DNA from: Pseudogracilibacillus auburnensis
GTDB taxonomy: Bacteria > Bacillota > Bacilli > Bacillales > Amphibacillaceae
Assembly (NCBI RefSeq): GCF_003201975.1
Contig: NZ_QJJQ01000005.1
Coordinates: 62,001-126,000, forward strand
Length of the DNA: 64,000 bases
Reading direction: 5' to 3'
The notes under the pieces are model-generated. The model did no database searches, was not told where the DNA came from, and saw only the letters and a program-made list of their open reading frames with translations. Positions within the stretch are counted from its first letter, which is position 1. Each line of letters begins with the position of its first letter. Shown here piece after piece: positions 1-7,198 of this stretch. The translations under genes and the position numbers were made by a program.

Positions 1-1020
1 GTCATATGTATCCCGTTCTATTTCATGATTAAATTCGACATATTTAAACAACTTTCGATCAATAAATCGGCTACATAAATCGTTTAAAATCGGGTCTGTT
101 TCTTCTTTCCATCTTTGAAAGTAAAAGTAAACGGCAGGATCATCTAATTGTAAATAATCTTGTAATTCCACATCATTTTGAAATAGAGACAAGAGTAAAG
201 TAGGCTCCATTTGAAATTTGTATCCATTTTCATATAAATATTTTGCTCGATGGAATATTTTTGTTAAAATAACTTCTGCACTTCTTGTTACAGGATGAAA
301 ATAAACTTGCCAATACATTTGATAGCGTGACATAATATAATCTTCCACAGCGTGCATTCCAGTTGATTTAATGACAATTTCATCTTTTGTTGGACGCATG
401 ACGCGTAATATTCTTTCCATATCAAACTGACCATAGCTTACTCCAGTATAGTAAGCATCGCGTAATAAATAATCCATTCGATCGGCATCAATTTGGCTTG
501 AAATAATGCTTACGACGAGTTTATCTTCATATGTTTTATCTATTACTTTAGCAACCTTTTCGGGAAAACCATCCTCTACTTGGCGTAGAATGGTGTGTAC
601 ATTCGTATGTTCTAAAATGATTCTTTGTGTAAATTGCTCATGATCCAATGAGAATACTTTCTCAAATGAATGGGAGAAAGGGCCATGTCCTAAATCATGT
701 AATAAAGCGGCACATAAACAAACGAGTCGTTCGTCTTTATTCCAGTCTTCTCTATGTTCAATCTTTTTTATTATTCGTCGGACAATTTCATACACACCTA
801 AAGAATGATTGAACCTACTATGCTCAGCCCCATGAAACGTTAAATACGTTGTTCCTAATTGTTTAATTCTTCTAAGACGTTGAAACTCAGGCGTGGCAAT
901 TAAATCCCAAATGACTTGGTCTTCCACACGAACATACCGGTGAACAGGGTCTTTAAACACTTTTACTTCATGTAATTGTTCATCTTTATATGCCAATATT
1001 ATCAACCCGTTTCTTTTCAT
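1..1020 (-). CDS. ywfO: HD-domain phosphohydrolase, YwfO-like (3' end cut by window)
   Basis: A predicted HD-superfamily metal-dependent phosphohydrolase; in Firmicutes this family includes (p)ppGpp- or dNTP-acting hydrolases, but the substrate cannot be read here. The N-terminal part contains FKDPVHRY, an HSRFNHSLGVYE segment and the HD signature LLHDLGHGPFSHSFE near residue 110-125, followed by a second conserved Asp in SSQIDADRMDYLLRDAYYTG. About 340 codons are present and the C-terminus lies outside the window. The start is uncertain: ATG at 1018-1020 has a weak AAGTG box, and an in-frame TTG at 994-996 would give the MAYKDE-type N-terminus I recall for the family. It is divergent from lipL. 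Confidence 0.85.
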   Translation of the reverse strand, partial: MKRNGLIILAYKDEQLHEVKVFKDPVHRYVRVEDQVIWDLIATPEFQRLRRIKQLGTTYLTFHGAEHSRFNHSLGVYEIVRRIIKKIEHREDWNKDERLVCLCAALLHDLGHGPFSHSFEKVFSLDHEQFTQRIILEHTNVHTILRQVEDGFPEKVAKVIDKTYEDKLVVSIISSQIDADRMDYLLRDAYYTGVSYGQFDMERILRVMRPTKDEIVIKSTGMHAVEDYIMSRYQMYWQVYFHPVTRSAEVILTKIFHRAKYLYENGYKFQMEPTLLLSLFQNDVELQDYLQLDDPAVYFYFQRWKEETDPILNDLCSRFIDRKLFKYVEFNHEIERDTYD

Positions 1021-1036
1021 ACTTTTCACTTAGAGT

Positions 1037-1188
1037 GCGTGTTCAAAAAGGTCGATAAAAAGACCGAGAAGTTCAAGGCGGCGTAGCTCCCGGGAACAGA
1101 GCGTATGTTTTTACATACGCGAGTACCAGAAAAGCAAGCCAACGTAGAAATTCGATGTGTCATTTTTGTTGGACTTTCTGAACATCCT
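1037..1188. repeat. TGTTCA-ended dispersed repeat, copy 1
   Basis: A non-coding element of about 150 bp. The left end reads GTGTTCAAAAAG and the right end CTTTCTGAACATCC, which are imperfect inverted repeats of each other. The left arm continues with GAAGTTCAAGGCGGCG and the right arm with AAGCAAGCCAACG, AGAAATTCGATG and GTCATTTTTGTTGG; all of these recur in the copy at 14619-14835. The core is variable and holds a small palindrome (TATGTTTTTACATA). No open frame of note is present, so it is a MITE-like relic rather than a gene. Confidence 0.75.
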
Positions 1189-1247
1189 CTTATATTATAT
1201 AATAGTTTCAGAATAGTTTAAACAGCGTAATGATAAGGAGTTTATTC

Positions 1248-2102
1248 GTGAAAAATAATAATCAACTAATTAGTAAATCAACTATCCGTTTTATTGATCA
1301 TTCAAATGACAAACTTATTTTTAATGTTCCCAATAACGCTTTAGCTTCTTTTGCAATCGATGATGCCATTGCTACAACGGTTGGAGAAAAAGTTGCACCT
1401 GTTACAGTGAGAATTTGGGTTCATGATCAAACAATCGTCCTTGGTATTCCGGATTCTAGACTTCCATATCTTGAAAGAGGATTACAATATATAAACGATA
1501 AGGGCTATCATGCAGTGATTCGAAACTCTGGAGGGCTTGCTGTTCTTTTAGATAAAAACGTACTTAATATGTCGCTTATTCTCCCGGGTGATCATCATCT
1601 TTCTATACATGATGGGTATCATTTGATGTATTATTTCATTCAAGAACTATTTAAAGAGGACACAAATGAGATTAAAGCATATGAAATAAAAGGATCCTAT
1701 TGTCCAGGTGATTATGACCTTAGTATTAATGGGACGAAATTTGCTGGCATCTCACAGCGCCGAGTTCGACAGGGAATCGCCGTTCAAATATATATCGATA
1801 TTGCAGGTAGTAGTTTTGCGCGTGCTTCGATCGTTAAAGATTTTTATCGCATTAGTAAACAGGATGAAGTAACAAAACATCATTACCCTGAGATTAATCC
1901 ATCTGTAATGGGATCAATCAATGAATTGTTTCACAAAAATTATACGGTGGAACAGATAACTAGCAGGATAGAGCAATTGTTTATTGATAAAGGAAATGAG
2001 CTTGCTCCTAATCGATTATTGCAGCATGAACAAGAAATTTTCAACAAGCGTTTAGAGCAAATGTGGAAAAGAAATGAAAAAATAGCCGCTTTTAATCCAT
2101 GA
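1248..2102 (+). CDS. lipL: Octanoyl-[GcvH]:protein N-octanoyltransferase (LipL)
   Basis: LipL moves octanoyl or lipoyl groups from GcvH to the E2 subunits of 2-oxoacid dehydrogenases by amidotransfer, in the cytoplasm. The biotin/lipoate-ligase fold is recognisable (RNSGGLAVLLD, then GSYCPGDYDLSINGTKF), and the Cys in CPGDYDLS falls at residue 152 with the start chosen, matching the family's catalytic Cys near 150. The start is GTG at 1248, seven bases after AAGGAG; the longer ATG at 1230 lies upstream of that box. Length is 284 residues, as expected for LipL. A terminator follows directly, so it is probably monocistronic. lipL, pta and hemQ are also neighbours in Bacillus subtilis. Confidence 0.92.
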   Translation: MKNNNQLISKSTIRFIDHSNDKLIFNVPNNALASFAIDDAIATTVGEKVAPVTVRIWVHDQTIVLGIPDSRLPYLERGLQYINDKGYHAVIRNSGGLAVLLDKNVLNMSLILPGDHHLSIHDGYHLMYYFIQELFKEDTNEIKAYEIKGSYCPGDYDLSINGTKFAGISQRRVRQGIAVQIYIDIAGSSFARASIVKDFYRISKQDEVTKHHYPEINPSVMGSINELFHKNYTVEQITSRIEQLFIDKGNELAPNRLLQHEQEIFNKRLEQMWKRNEKIAAFNP

Positions 2103-2108
2103 AGAGAA

Positions 2109-2145
2109 AAGGTCAAGAATTTCCATTCCTGACCTTGTTGTTTTT
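2109..2145 (+). terminator. Rho-independent terminator of lipL
   Basis: AAGGTCA pairs with TGACCTT and GAA with TTC around a six-base loop; a T-rich run (GTTGTTTTTC) follows. It begins seven bases after the lipL stop codon. Confidence 0.8.
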
Positions 2146-2190
2146 CCATTACAATAGACACTCAAATGAAGAATGTCCTTCATGCGAATC

Positions 2191-2298
2191 CTATACCTTT
2201 TTAATCATTACATCAAGTAAATGACCGTATTTGACCGGAATATCATGAATAAGTTTAAATGTTCCATATGAATAACGAGCGAACGTTCTCTCCGTCAC
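2191..2298 (-). pseudogene. Possible C-terminal remnant of an unidentified gene
   Basis: A 35-codon minus-strand frame starts at GTG and reads VTERTFARYSYGTFKL, then IHDIPVKYGHLLDVMIKKV before a TAG stop. An in-frame stop lies immediately upstream and there is no ribosome binding site. The composition looks protein-like, as if it were the tail of a decayed cytosolic protein, but I do not recognise the family. The rest of 2299-2540 shows nothing that I can name. Confidence 0.25.
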
Positions 2299-2544
2299 CT
2301 ATGTCGCATTGTAAATACTAGTGTTAATTATTTTTCCAGGAAGAAGAAATTTTCTATGCTTTCCATTTTTATTCGATCGTTTACATGTTCAAAGTAGTGA
2401 ATTTATAATAAAGGGAAGGTAGTACAATACTTATCAAAACAAAAAAGCGTATTCCTATGAAAATGGTCGTTTTTTCATTTTACACCTATTTATTTACATA
2501 CTATTATTATGCTAGTCTACTTAACATACAACTTTTTTTATACG

Positions 2545-2578
2545 TAAAAAAGGTTGCCCGTTAAGTAGACAACCTTTT
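2545..2578 (-). terminator. Rho-independent terminator of pta
   Basis: On the minus strand AAAAGGTTG pairs with CAACCTTTT around a 14-base loop and runs into further Ts. It lies just after the pta stop codon. Confidence 0.8.
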
Positions 2579-2582
2579 CGTT

Positions 2583-3557
2583 TTACTCGACTTGTGCCGC
2601 TGTAATTAATGCCAATTTATACACATCTTCTTCACTACAACCACGAGATAGGTCATTTACTGGTTTGTTTAACCCTTGTAAAATTGGACCAACTGCTTCA
2701 AAGCCACCTAAACGCTCCGTAATTTTATAGCCGATATTTCCTGCTTCAAGACTTGGGAAAACAAAAACAGTCGCATCGCCTTTAATATCAGAATTTGGCG
2801 CTTTTTTTGCCGCCACACTTGGTACGAATGCTGTATCAAATTGGAATTCTCCATCGATTAAGAGAGATGCATCCTTTTCCTTGGCGATTTTTACCGCTTC
2901 TATGACACGTTCTGTTTCTGCAGACTTTGCAGATCCTTTTGTTGAAAAACTTAACATAGCAATCCGTGGGTCAACATCAAATAATGTTGCTGTTCGGGCG
3001 CTTTCAATTGCTATTTCAGCTAAGTCATCACTCGTTGGCGCAATATTAATCGCACAATCTGCAAACACATACTTTTCTTCGTCACGTACCATGATGAAGA
3101 CACCAGAAGTTTTACTGACTCCTTCTTTCGTTTTAATAATTTGTAGAGCAGGACGAACTGTATCGGAAGTTGAATGTGCAGCACCACTTACTAACCCATC
3201 CGCCTTATTTAAGTGGACCAACATCGTACCAAAATAATTTTCATCTCTTAACACATGTTGGGCGTCTTCTTTTGACACTCTTCCATTTCTTCTTTCTATA
3301 AATGCATCTACCAATTCATCAAAATGTTCATAGGTGTTCGGATCAGTGATGTCACAACTATCAATATCAACGTTTAGCCTTTTCGCTAATTCATTCACTT
3401 CATTTACTTTTCCTATTAACACTGGTGCAACTAATTCCTCTTTTGCTAATCTACTAGCAGCAGTTAAAATTCTTTCATCTGTCGCTTCTGGAAATACAAT
3501 TTTTTTGCGTGTTTTTTCCCGTAAACTTTGCTTTAATCCTGTAAATAAATCACTCAT
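2583..3557 (-). CDS. pta: Phosphate acetyltransferase (phosphotransacetylase)
   Basis: Catalyses acetyl-CoA + phosphate to acetyl phosphate + CoA, the first half of the acetate overflow pathway with acetate kinase. The sequence is a single Pta catalytic domain with KIVFPEATDERIL at the N-terminus, VSGAAHSTSDTVRPALQ in the middle and GDATVFVFPSLEAGNIGYK near the C-terminus. It has 324 residues, the size of the short Bacillus-type enzyme with no N-terminal regulatory domain. The longest frame begins at a TTG at 3572, but GGGGGAATTACGG places the ribosome binding site inside that extension, so ATG at 3557 is chosen. It is divergent from hemQ and ends in its own terminator. Confidence 0.95.
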   Translation of the reverse strand: MSDLFTGLKQSLREKTRKKIVFPEATDERILTAASRLAKEELVAPVLIGKVNEVNELAKRLNVDIDSCDITDPNTYEHFDELVDAFIERRNGRVSKEDAQHVLRDENYFGTMLVHLNKADGLVSGAAHSTSDTVRPALQIIKTKEGVSKTSGVFIMVRDEEKYVFADCAINIAPTSDDLAEIAIESARTATLFDVDPRIAMLSFSTKGSAKSAETERVIEAVKIAKEKDASLLIDGEFQFDTAFVPSVAAKKAPNSDIKGDATVFVFPSLEAGNIGYKITERLGGFEAVGPILQGLNKPVNDLSRGCSEEDVYKLALITAAQVE

Positions 3558-3755
3558 CCGTAATTCCCCCAATAATAAATAATAAAGACTTGCTAAGAAT
3601 AATAATGCATTACCTGAATAATTAGATAAATCTCATTATAACAACGATACACGATAATTCAAGAATTCTTTGTGACATTATTTTCAAATGTCGAATTTCC
3701 TGCTTGAATTGTGGTATAGTATGGTTGTCTACAATCTTGTGAATGGAGGAAAATA

Positions 3756-4508
3756 ATGATGGTTGAAGCAGTTGAAACTTTTGACGGATGGTATAGTTTA
3801 CATGATTTACGCTCCATTGATTGGACTGCCTGGAAGTATGCAAAAGAAGAGGAACGCCAAAATGCAATAGCTGAATTTACCGAGCTACTTTCAAAATGGG
3901 AAGCAGTGGAAGAAAACAAGCAAGGTAGTCATGCTTTTTACAAAGTTGTCGGCCAAAAAGCAGACTTTATTTTTATGTTTCTTAGACCAACGATGGAAGA
4001 ATTGAATGAACTTGAAACTGAATTAAATAAATCAAAATTTGCAGAGTTTCTAATACCTGCACATTCATATGTTTCCGTTGTAGAAATCTCTAGATATCAA
4101 CCAGAAAAGCCAGGAGAAGATTTAGAAAATACTCCTTATATTCAAGGGCGTCTATATCCTACCCTTCCAAAATGGGACTATATGTCGTTTTACCCAATGG
4201 ATCGAAGACGTGAAGGAAATGATAATTGGTATACGCTTGAAAAAGATGTACGGGGAAAATTGTTATATGAACATAGTAAAACAGGTAGAAAATATGCAGG
4301 GAAAATACAACAAGTAATCACTGGTTCAATTGGATTTGACGACTGGGAGTGGGGCGTTACATTGTTTGCACACGATGTCATCCAGTTAAAGAAAATTGTC
4401 TATGAAATGCGCTTTGATGAAGTAAGTTCACGTTACGGTGAATTTGGTGAATTTTTTGTCGGTACAATTATGAACAAAGAAGAACTAGCTAACTATTTAG
4501 CAGTATAG
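3756..4508 (+). CDS. hemQ: Coproheme decarboxylase (HemQ, chlorite-dismutase fold)
   Basis: HemQ converts iron-coproporphyrin III to heme b with peroxide, the last step of the coproporphyrin-dependent heme pathway of Gram-positive bacteria. The sequence has the family's 250-residue length, the YPMDRRREG segment (Tyr146, the reactive tyrosine position) and [13 protein letters not shown] (His173, the proximal heme ligand position). Catalytic activity as a chlorite dismutase is not expected. GGAGG precedes the ATG-ATG start. A TGGTATAGT extended -10 element at 3712-3720 is the likely promoter. The gene is divergent from pta, the Bacillus arrangement. Confidence 0.95.
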   Translation: MMVEAVETFDGWYSLHDLRSIDWTAWKYAKEEERQNAIAEFTELLSKWEAVEENKQGSHAFYKVVGQKADFIFMFLRPTMEELNELETELNKSKFAEFLIPAHSYVSVVEISRYQPEKPGEDLENTPYIQGRLYPTLPKWDYMSFYPMDRRREGNDNWYTLEKDVRGKLLYEHSKTGRKYAGKIQQVITGSIGFDDWEWGVTLFAHDVIQLKKIVYEMRFDEVSSRYGEFGEFFVGTIMNKEELANYLAV

Positions 4509-4555
4509 ATTAATTAAATAGAGAGTAGGACATAAGTGTTTCAGTCCTAGAAAAA

Positions 4556-4608
4556 TCCGAACGATGATGCAAATCTTCAATAAAAATTTGCATTCGTTCG
4601 GACTTTTT
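4556..4608 (+). terminator. Long-stem terminator after hemQ
   Basis: TCCGAACGA pairs with TCGTTCGGA and ATGCAAAT with ATTTGCAT, giving a 17-bp stem with a two-base bulge, followed by CTTTTTAT. A very similar hairpin, including the GATGCAAAT arm, recurs at 26488-26543; both sit at the left edge of a mosaic repeat. Confidence 0.8.
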
Positions 4609-4885
4609 ATTTGCTGCTGTTAAATACGTGTTGCCAATTGTCCATGAATTGCGCAATATTCCCATGAACTGTGCATTCCTGTATGGAACTCTGCATTATT
4701 TCCATGAACTGTGTAGTAACTTCGATTAGTGAATGTCCCATCGCTTCGAAAATATGGTTTTAATCGTACAAGACATTTTTGTTTCCATTTTCCGATGGTT
4801 GTTTTTTGCTATCGATCATTTTAAATGCGTGAAAATGTCGGAAAAACATGCACATTTTCAACAATGATGTGTCATCGTAGAGGAT

Positions 4886-5010
4886 ATATGGCGGTTCTTT
4901 GCGATTATATGGCGCATCTTCGCAATTATATGGCGCATCCTCGCAATTATATGGCGCGTCTTCGCAATTATGTGGCGATTCTTCGCAGTTATATGGCGCA
5001 TCTCGAATTA
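4886..5010 (+). repeat. 21-bp tandem repeat array, 6 units
   Basis: The unit is close to ATATGGCGCATCTTCGCAATT and starts at 4886, 4907, 4928, 4949, 4970 and 4991, an exact 21-bp period. Each unit contains a short GCG...CGC dyad. Because 21 is divisible by three, several frames stay open and give repetitive peptides such as NYMAHLR; these are not credible genes. Confidence 0.9.
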
Positions 5011-5292
5011 TGTTATGTGCCACAAAATTCAATTATGTGCTGGAATCGTGAATTATGTTGGTCTTCCGCAACGGTGGACCAAGCAGTTATTGCACAGTTT
5101 AGTTCAACTACGTCTATACTTAAAACCCAACCACTTTAAAACTAGCCACCCTGTAACCGTTCTTCTTTTAGAGTAGAATCTTTTGTTATAGCCCGCCCTT
5201 TTTTAATGTGCTTTAAACTTACCATATGATTCATATAATGGATAATGCTCACATATATTTACATCAACACTAGAAGAAGAGGGTTGATAACT

Positions 5293-5556
5293 ATGCACCA
5301 TCAACGTGACAAATACAATCAAATTAGTATCGTTTCGCTTCTTCTTGCATTCCTTATTGGACTCTTTGCAATGATCAAGTCATATCAGCTAATTATTTTA
5401 TTTTCTCTTTACCTACTTACATTAAGTATTGTGACGGAAGCACTACTATTAAATATGTCACTCCGAAAGACAGAAAGTATCAAACAACTTATCCGTGGTC
5501 TAATCTTATTTATTTTAATATCGTATTTATTCATCAAATTTGTCAGAGGCTCATAA
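5293..5556 (+). CDS. Small two- or three-helix membrane protein, unknown function
   Basis: An 87-residue hydrophobic protein. Predicted membrane segments are at about residues 11-27, 30-50 and 66-82, with a Lys/Arg-rich loop (SLRKTESIKQLIRG) near residue 55-67. The start is ATG at 5293, preceded by GAAGAAGAGGG; the longer frame from 5245 has no ribosome binding site. It converges with the DUF423 gene and the two stop regions overlap by six bases. I do not recognise a family beyond small Bacillaceae membrane proteins, and nothing here gives a specific role. Confidence 0.6.
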   Translation: MHHQRDKYNQISIVSLLLAFLIGLFAMIKSYQLIILFSLYLLTLSIVTEALLLNMSLRKTESIKQLIRGLILFILISYLFIKFVRGS

Positions 5557-5919
5557 CAGTTTCATCATGGCATAGCCAAATAAAATCCATCCAATCAAAA
5601 ACACGATCCCACCAAAAGGAGTAATCATCGCCAAAGAGCGAACCCCTGTTGTAGAGTATAAATATAAGCTGCCGGAAAATAAAATAATTCCTAATATAAA
5701 CAACCACCCAGCCCATAATAGTGCACTAGACTGTAGTTTAAATAGGGCAACCCCTGTAATAAGTAAACTAACAGTATGAAACATTTGATAATGTACCGCT
5801 TTTTCCCATGTTTTCAATGCTTGATCAGAAATTTTTCCTTCTAAGCCATGTGCTCCAAATGCTCCTAGAGCGACAGCCAAAAAGCCATTTACTGCACCAA
5901 TTACTAAAAATGCCTTCAT
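5551..5919 (-). CDS. ywdK: DUF423 family membrane protein (YwdK-like)
   Basis: A 122-residue membrane protein of unknown biochemical role. It shows the DUF423 hallmarks: GAFGAHGL near residue 20-26, the HYQMFHT segment near residue 43-49, and SGSLYLY near residue 83-89, spread over four hydrophobic helices. The N-terminus MKAFLVIGAVNGFLAVALGAF is the first helix. The next gene upstream on the same strand is a YwdI-like protein, as in the Bacillus subtilis ywd region. The family is conserved but uncharacterised. Confidence 0.85.
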   Translation of the reverse strand: MKAFLVIGAVNGFLAVALGAFGAHGLEGKISDQALKTWEKAVHYQMFHTVSLLITGVALFKLQSSALLWAGWLFILGIILFSGSLYLYSTTGVRSLAMITPFGGIVFLIGWILFGYAMMKLL

Positions 5920-5970
5920 TCTATTCTATCCTTTCTTCTCAAATTTTTTGTAAAAACAGTTATACCCTTC

Positions 5971-6234
5971 TTAGAAATCGAAAATAGACGATTGGTCATC
6001 TGGAATGTGTTTCGTGGCGGTCTGTCCCTCCGCACTTTTCTGTTCATTGTTTAGAGTAGTAACTTCATTTATTTTCGGTTGATGTTCCCCTTCATATTCA
6101 TCTAAAATTAACTCGCTTAAAAGTTTTACCTTCGATATATGATTGATCACTTCTAAGTTATTATGCATGGAATTTTTGGCTGCTTGTAGTTCTTCCATCA
6201 TTTTATTGATCACTGTATCTTTTGATATTGTCAT
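5971..6234 (-). CDS. ywdI: YwdI/DUF5327-like small cytosolic protein
   Basis: An 87-residue protein with no membrane segment or signal. The first 48 residues are predicted helical (VINKMMEELQAAKNSM, then VKLLSELILDEYEG) and the C-terminal half is polar and probably disordered, ending in DDQSSIFDF. Size, layout and its place upstream of the DUF423 gene fit YwdI (DUF5327). The function is unknown. A perfect 9-bp hairpin lies in the 110-bp space upstream. Confidence 0.7.
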   Translation of the reverse strand: MTISKDTVINKMMEELQAAKNSMHNNLEVINHISKVKLLSELILDEYEGEHQPKINEVTTLNNEQKSAEGQTATKHIPDDQSSIFDF

Positions 6235-6307
6235 AGTTTAAACCTCCACTTATCAGTATAGCATTATCGCTTTTACATTTGCATTATATACTTTCCAACG
6301 ACGAATA

Positions 6308-6332
6308 AGTCTTATCTTTATAAGATAAGACT
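6308..6332. other. Perfect 9-bp inverted repeat
   Basis: AGTCTTATC and GATAAGACT are separated by seven bases (TTTATAA). No T-run follows on either strand, so it is not a typical terminator. It lies between the small open frame at 6349-6486 and ywdI and could be an mRNA stem or an operator. Confidence 0.5.
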
Positions 6333-6348
6333 GGTGATCTACCTCTAT

Positions 6349-6486
6349 TTATTTGGTTTCCATTTTTAACTCTTCTTCCTTCTTATGCTTCTCATAAACC
6401 CACTTCAAAAAATCAATTTCTTGTTGTTTCAGTTCCCTGTCGAGTTTCTTCTTTGTCATTTCATACATTTCTATCCATCCGACCAC
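6349..6486 (-). CDS. Hypothetical 45-residue charged protein
   Basis: A short minus-strand frame too small for most gene finders. It reads MVGWIEMYEMTKKKLDRE and continues with KQQEIDFLKWVYEKHKKEEE, a strongly charged, helix-prone sequence without a membrane segment. AAAGGGG lies eight bases before the GTG start, good spacing for translation. It is followed on the same strand by a hairpin and then ywdI. I cannot assign a family; the protein-like codon content and the ribosome binding site are the support. Confidence 0.45.
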   Translation of the reverse strand: MVGWIEMYEMTKKKLDRELKQQEIDFLKWVYEKHKKEEELKMETK

Positions 6487-6827
6487 ACGACAGACCCCTT
6501 TCCACAAAACACCAATTTTCATTTATTATACAATTGACTATCTAATTTATCAATATGTTTTCTGGATAGATGATAAAAAAATGTGCTCTAAATGGGGCAC
6601 CTTCATAAAAGAAGAACGTTTTTTTCATTTTTGAGACACATGTCCTTTATCTCTGAATAGCTATTGTCTTATAATGAGATAACTACGTAGGGAGATGTAA
6701 ATGCATGATAAAACTTTTTAGATGACGAATTACGTACCTCATATATAGATCAATATAACCTTGCTTCCATATTTCCAATTTCAAACCTGGATATGTCGCT
6801 ATATGCGTTCAAATCAAAAAAAATTTT

Positions 6828-7077
6828 ATGCATGGAGGGAGAGCAATTAAAAAACATTTTTTACTTGTGAAAGGAAAAGTAAAAAACTATAAATCTCTCC
6901 TAGATGGAAAACAACTCATTGTCGCATTTAATTCTCACAATTTTCGATATTCAGATGAGGAAGAATGCTAACTGCTTAACATGTGCAGTTACTTGGGGAA
7001 GCCACTCCAAAGAAAAGCTTCAAAGTGAAAATCCAACATATCTTATTGATGATGTACAAGCTCTTCTAAAAATATAA
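6828..7077 (+). pseudogene. Decayed gene with HAD-phosphatase C-terminal tail
   Basis: From 6970 one frame reads NCLTCAVTWGSHSKEK and then LQSENPTYLIDDVQALLKI before TAA at 7075. This is the characteristic end of HAD-type phosphoglycolate phosphatase/PpaX-like enzymes (WGxHSxExLxxxxPxYxIDxxxxLL). No upstream DxDGT catalytic motif is present. The piece before it, from 6828, is an unrelated 47-codon frame (FLLVKGKVKNYKSLLDGK) with a GGAGGG box but only a near-start ATT in good register. The segment therefore seems to be a mosaic of broken genes. Nothing else is visible in 6500-6827 or 7078-7110. Confidence 0.5.
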
Positions 7078-7113
7078 CCGTAATGGTAGTTTGGTGAGAT
7101 AAAATAATATGGA

Positions 7114-7144
7114 AGAACAATACTATTTTAATCAGTATTGTTCT
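7114..7144 (-). terminator. Terminator at the end of the ectoine cluster
   Basis: AGAACAATACT and AGTATTGTTCT form a perfect 11-bp stem around a nine-base loop. On the minus strand it lies about 55 bases after the doeA stop codon and is followed by a moderately T-rich stretch. Confidence 0.6.
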
Positions 7145-7198
7145 ATTGCTATATTCATCAACCGCTTAGGCAGTATGATTATTTTTTTACTGTAACGA

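Larger units (their letters stand above)
4520..5165 (+). repeat. Mosaic dispersed repeat, copy A (with 21-bp tandem core)
   Basis: This 650-bp gene-free stretch matches, in inverted orientation, 51405-51975. Shared blocks in order are AATATTCCCATGAACTGTG, TTAGTGAATG, ATATGGTTTTAATCGTACAA, GATGGTTGTTTTTTGCTA, CATTTTCAACAATGATG, the 21-bp array, CTCGAATTATG and GTCTTCCGCA. The right end (TTGCACAGTTTAGTTCAACT) is an imperfect inverted repeat of the opposite end in copy B. Open frames crossing it only translate the tandem repeat. It looks like a MITE-like or structured intergenic element. Confidence 0.7.

Noticed and set aside
1230-1247. ATG at 1230 as the lipL start
   Set aside because: The AAGGAG box lies downstream of this ATG and in front of GTG 1248, which also gives the family's usual length.
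4886-5010. CRISPR array
   Set aside because: Units are contiguous without spacers, are only 21 bp and no cas genes are near.
4760-5139. Open frames on both strands translating the 21-bp repeat (RNYMAHL- and YNCEDAP-type peptides)
   Set aside because: A 21-bp tandem repeat keeps several frames open by arithmetic; no ribosome binding site and both strands are open at once.
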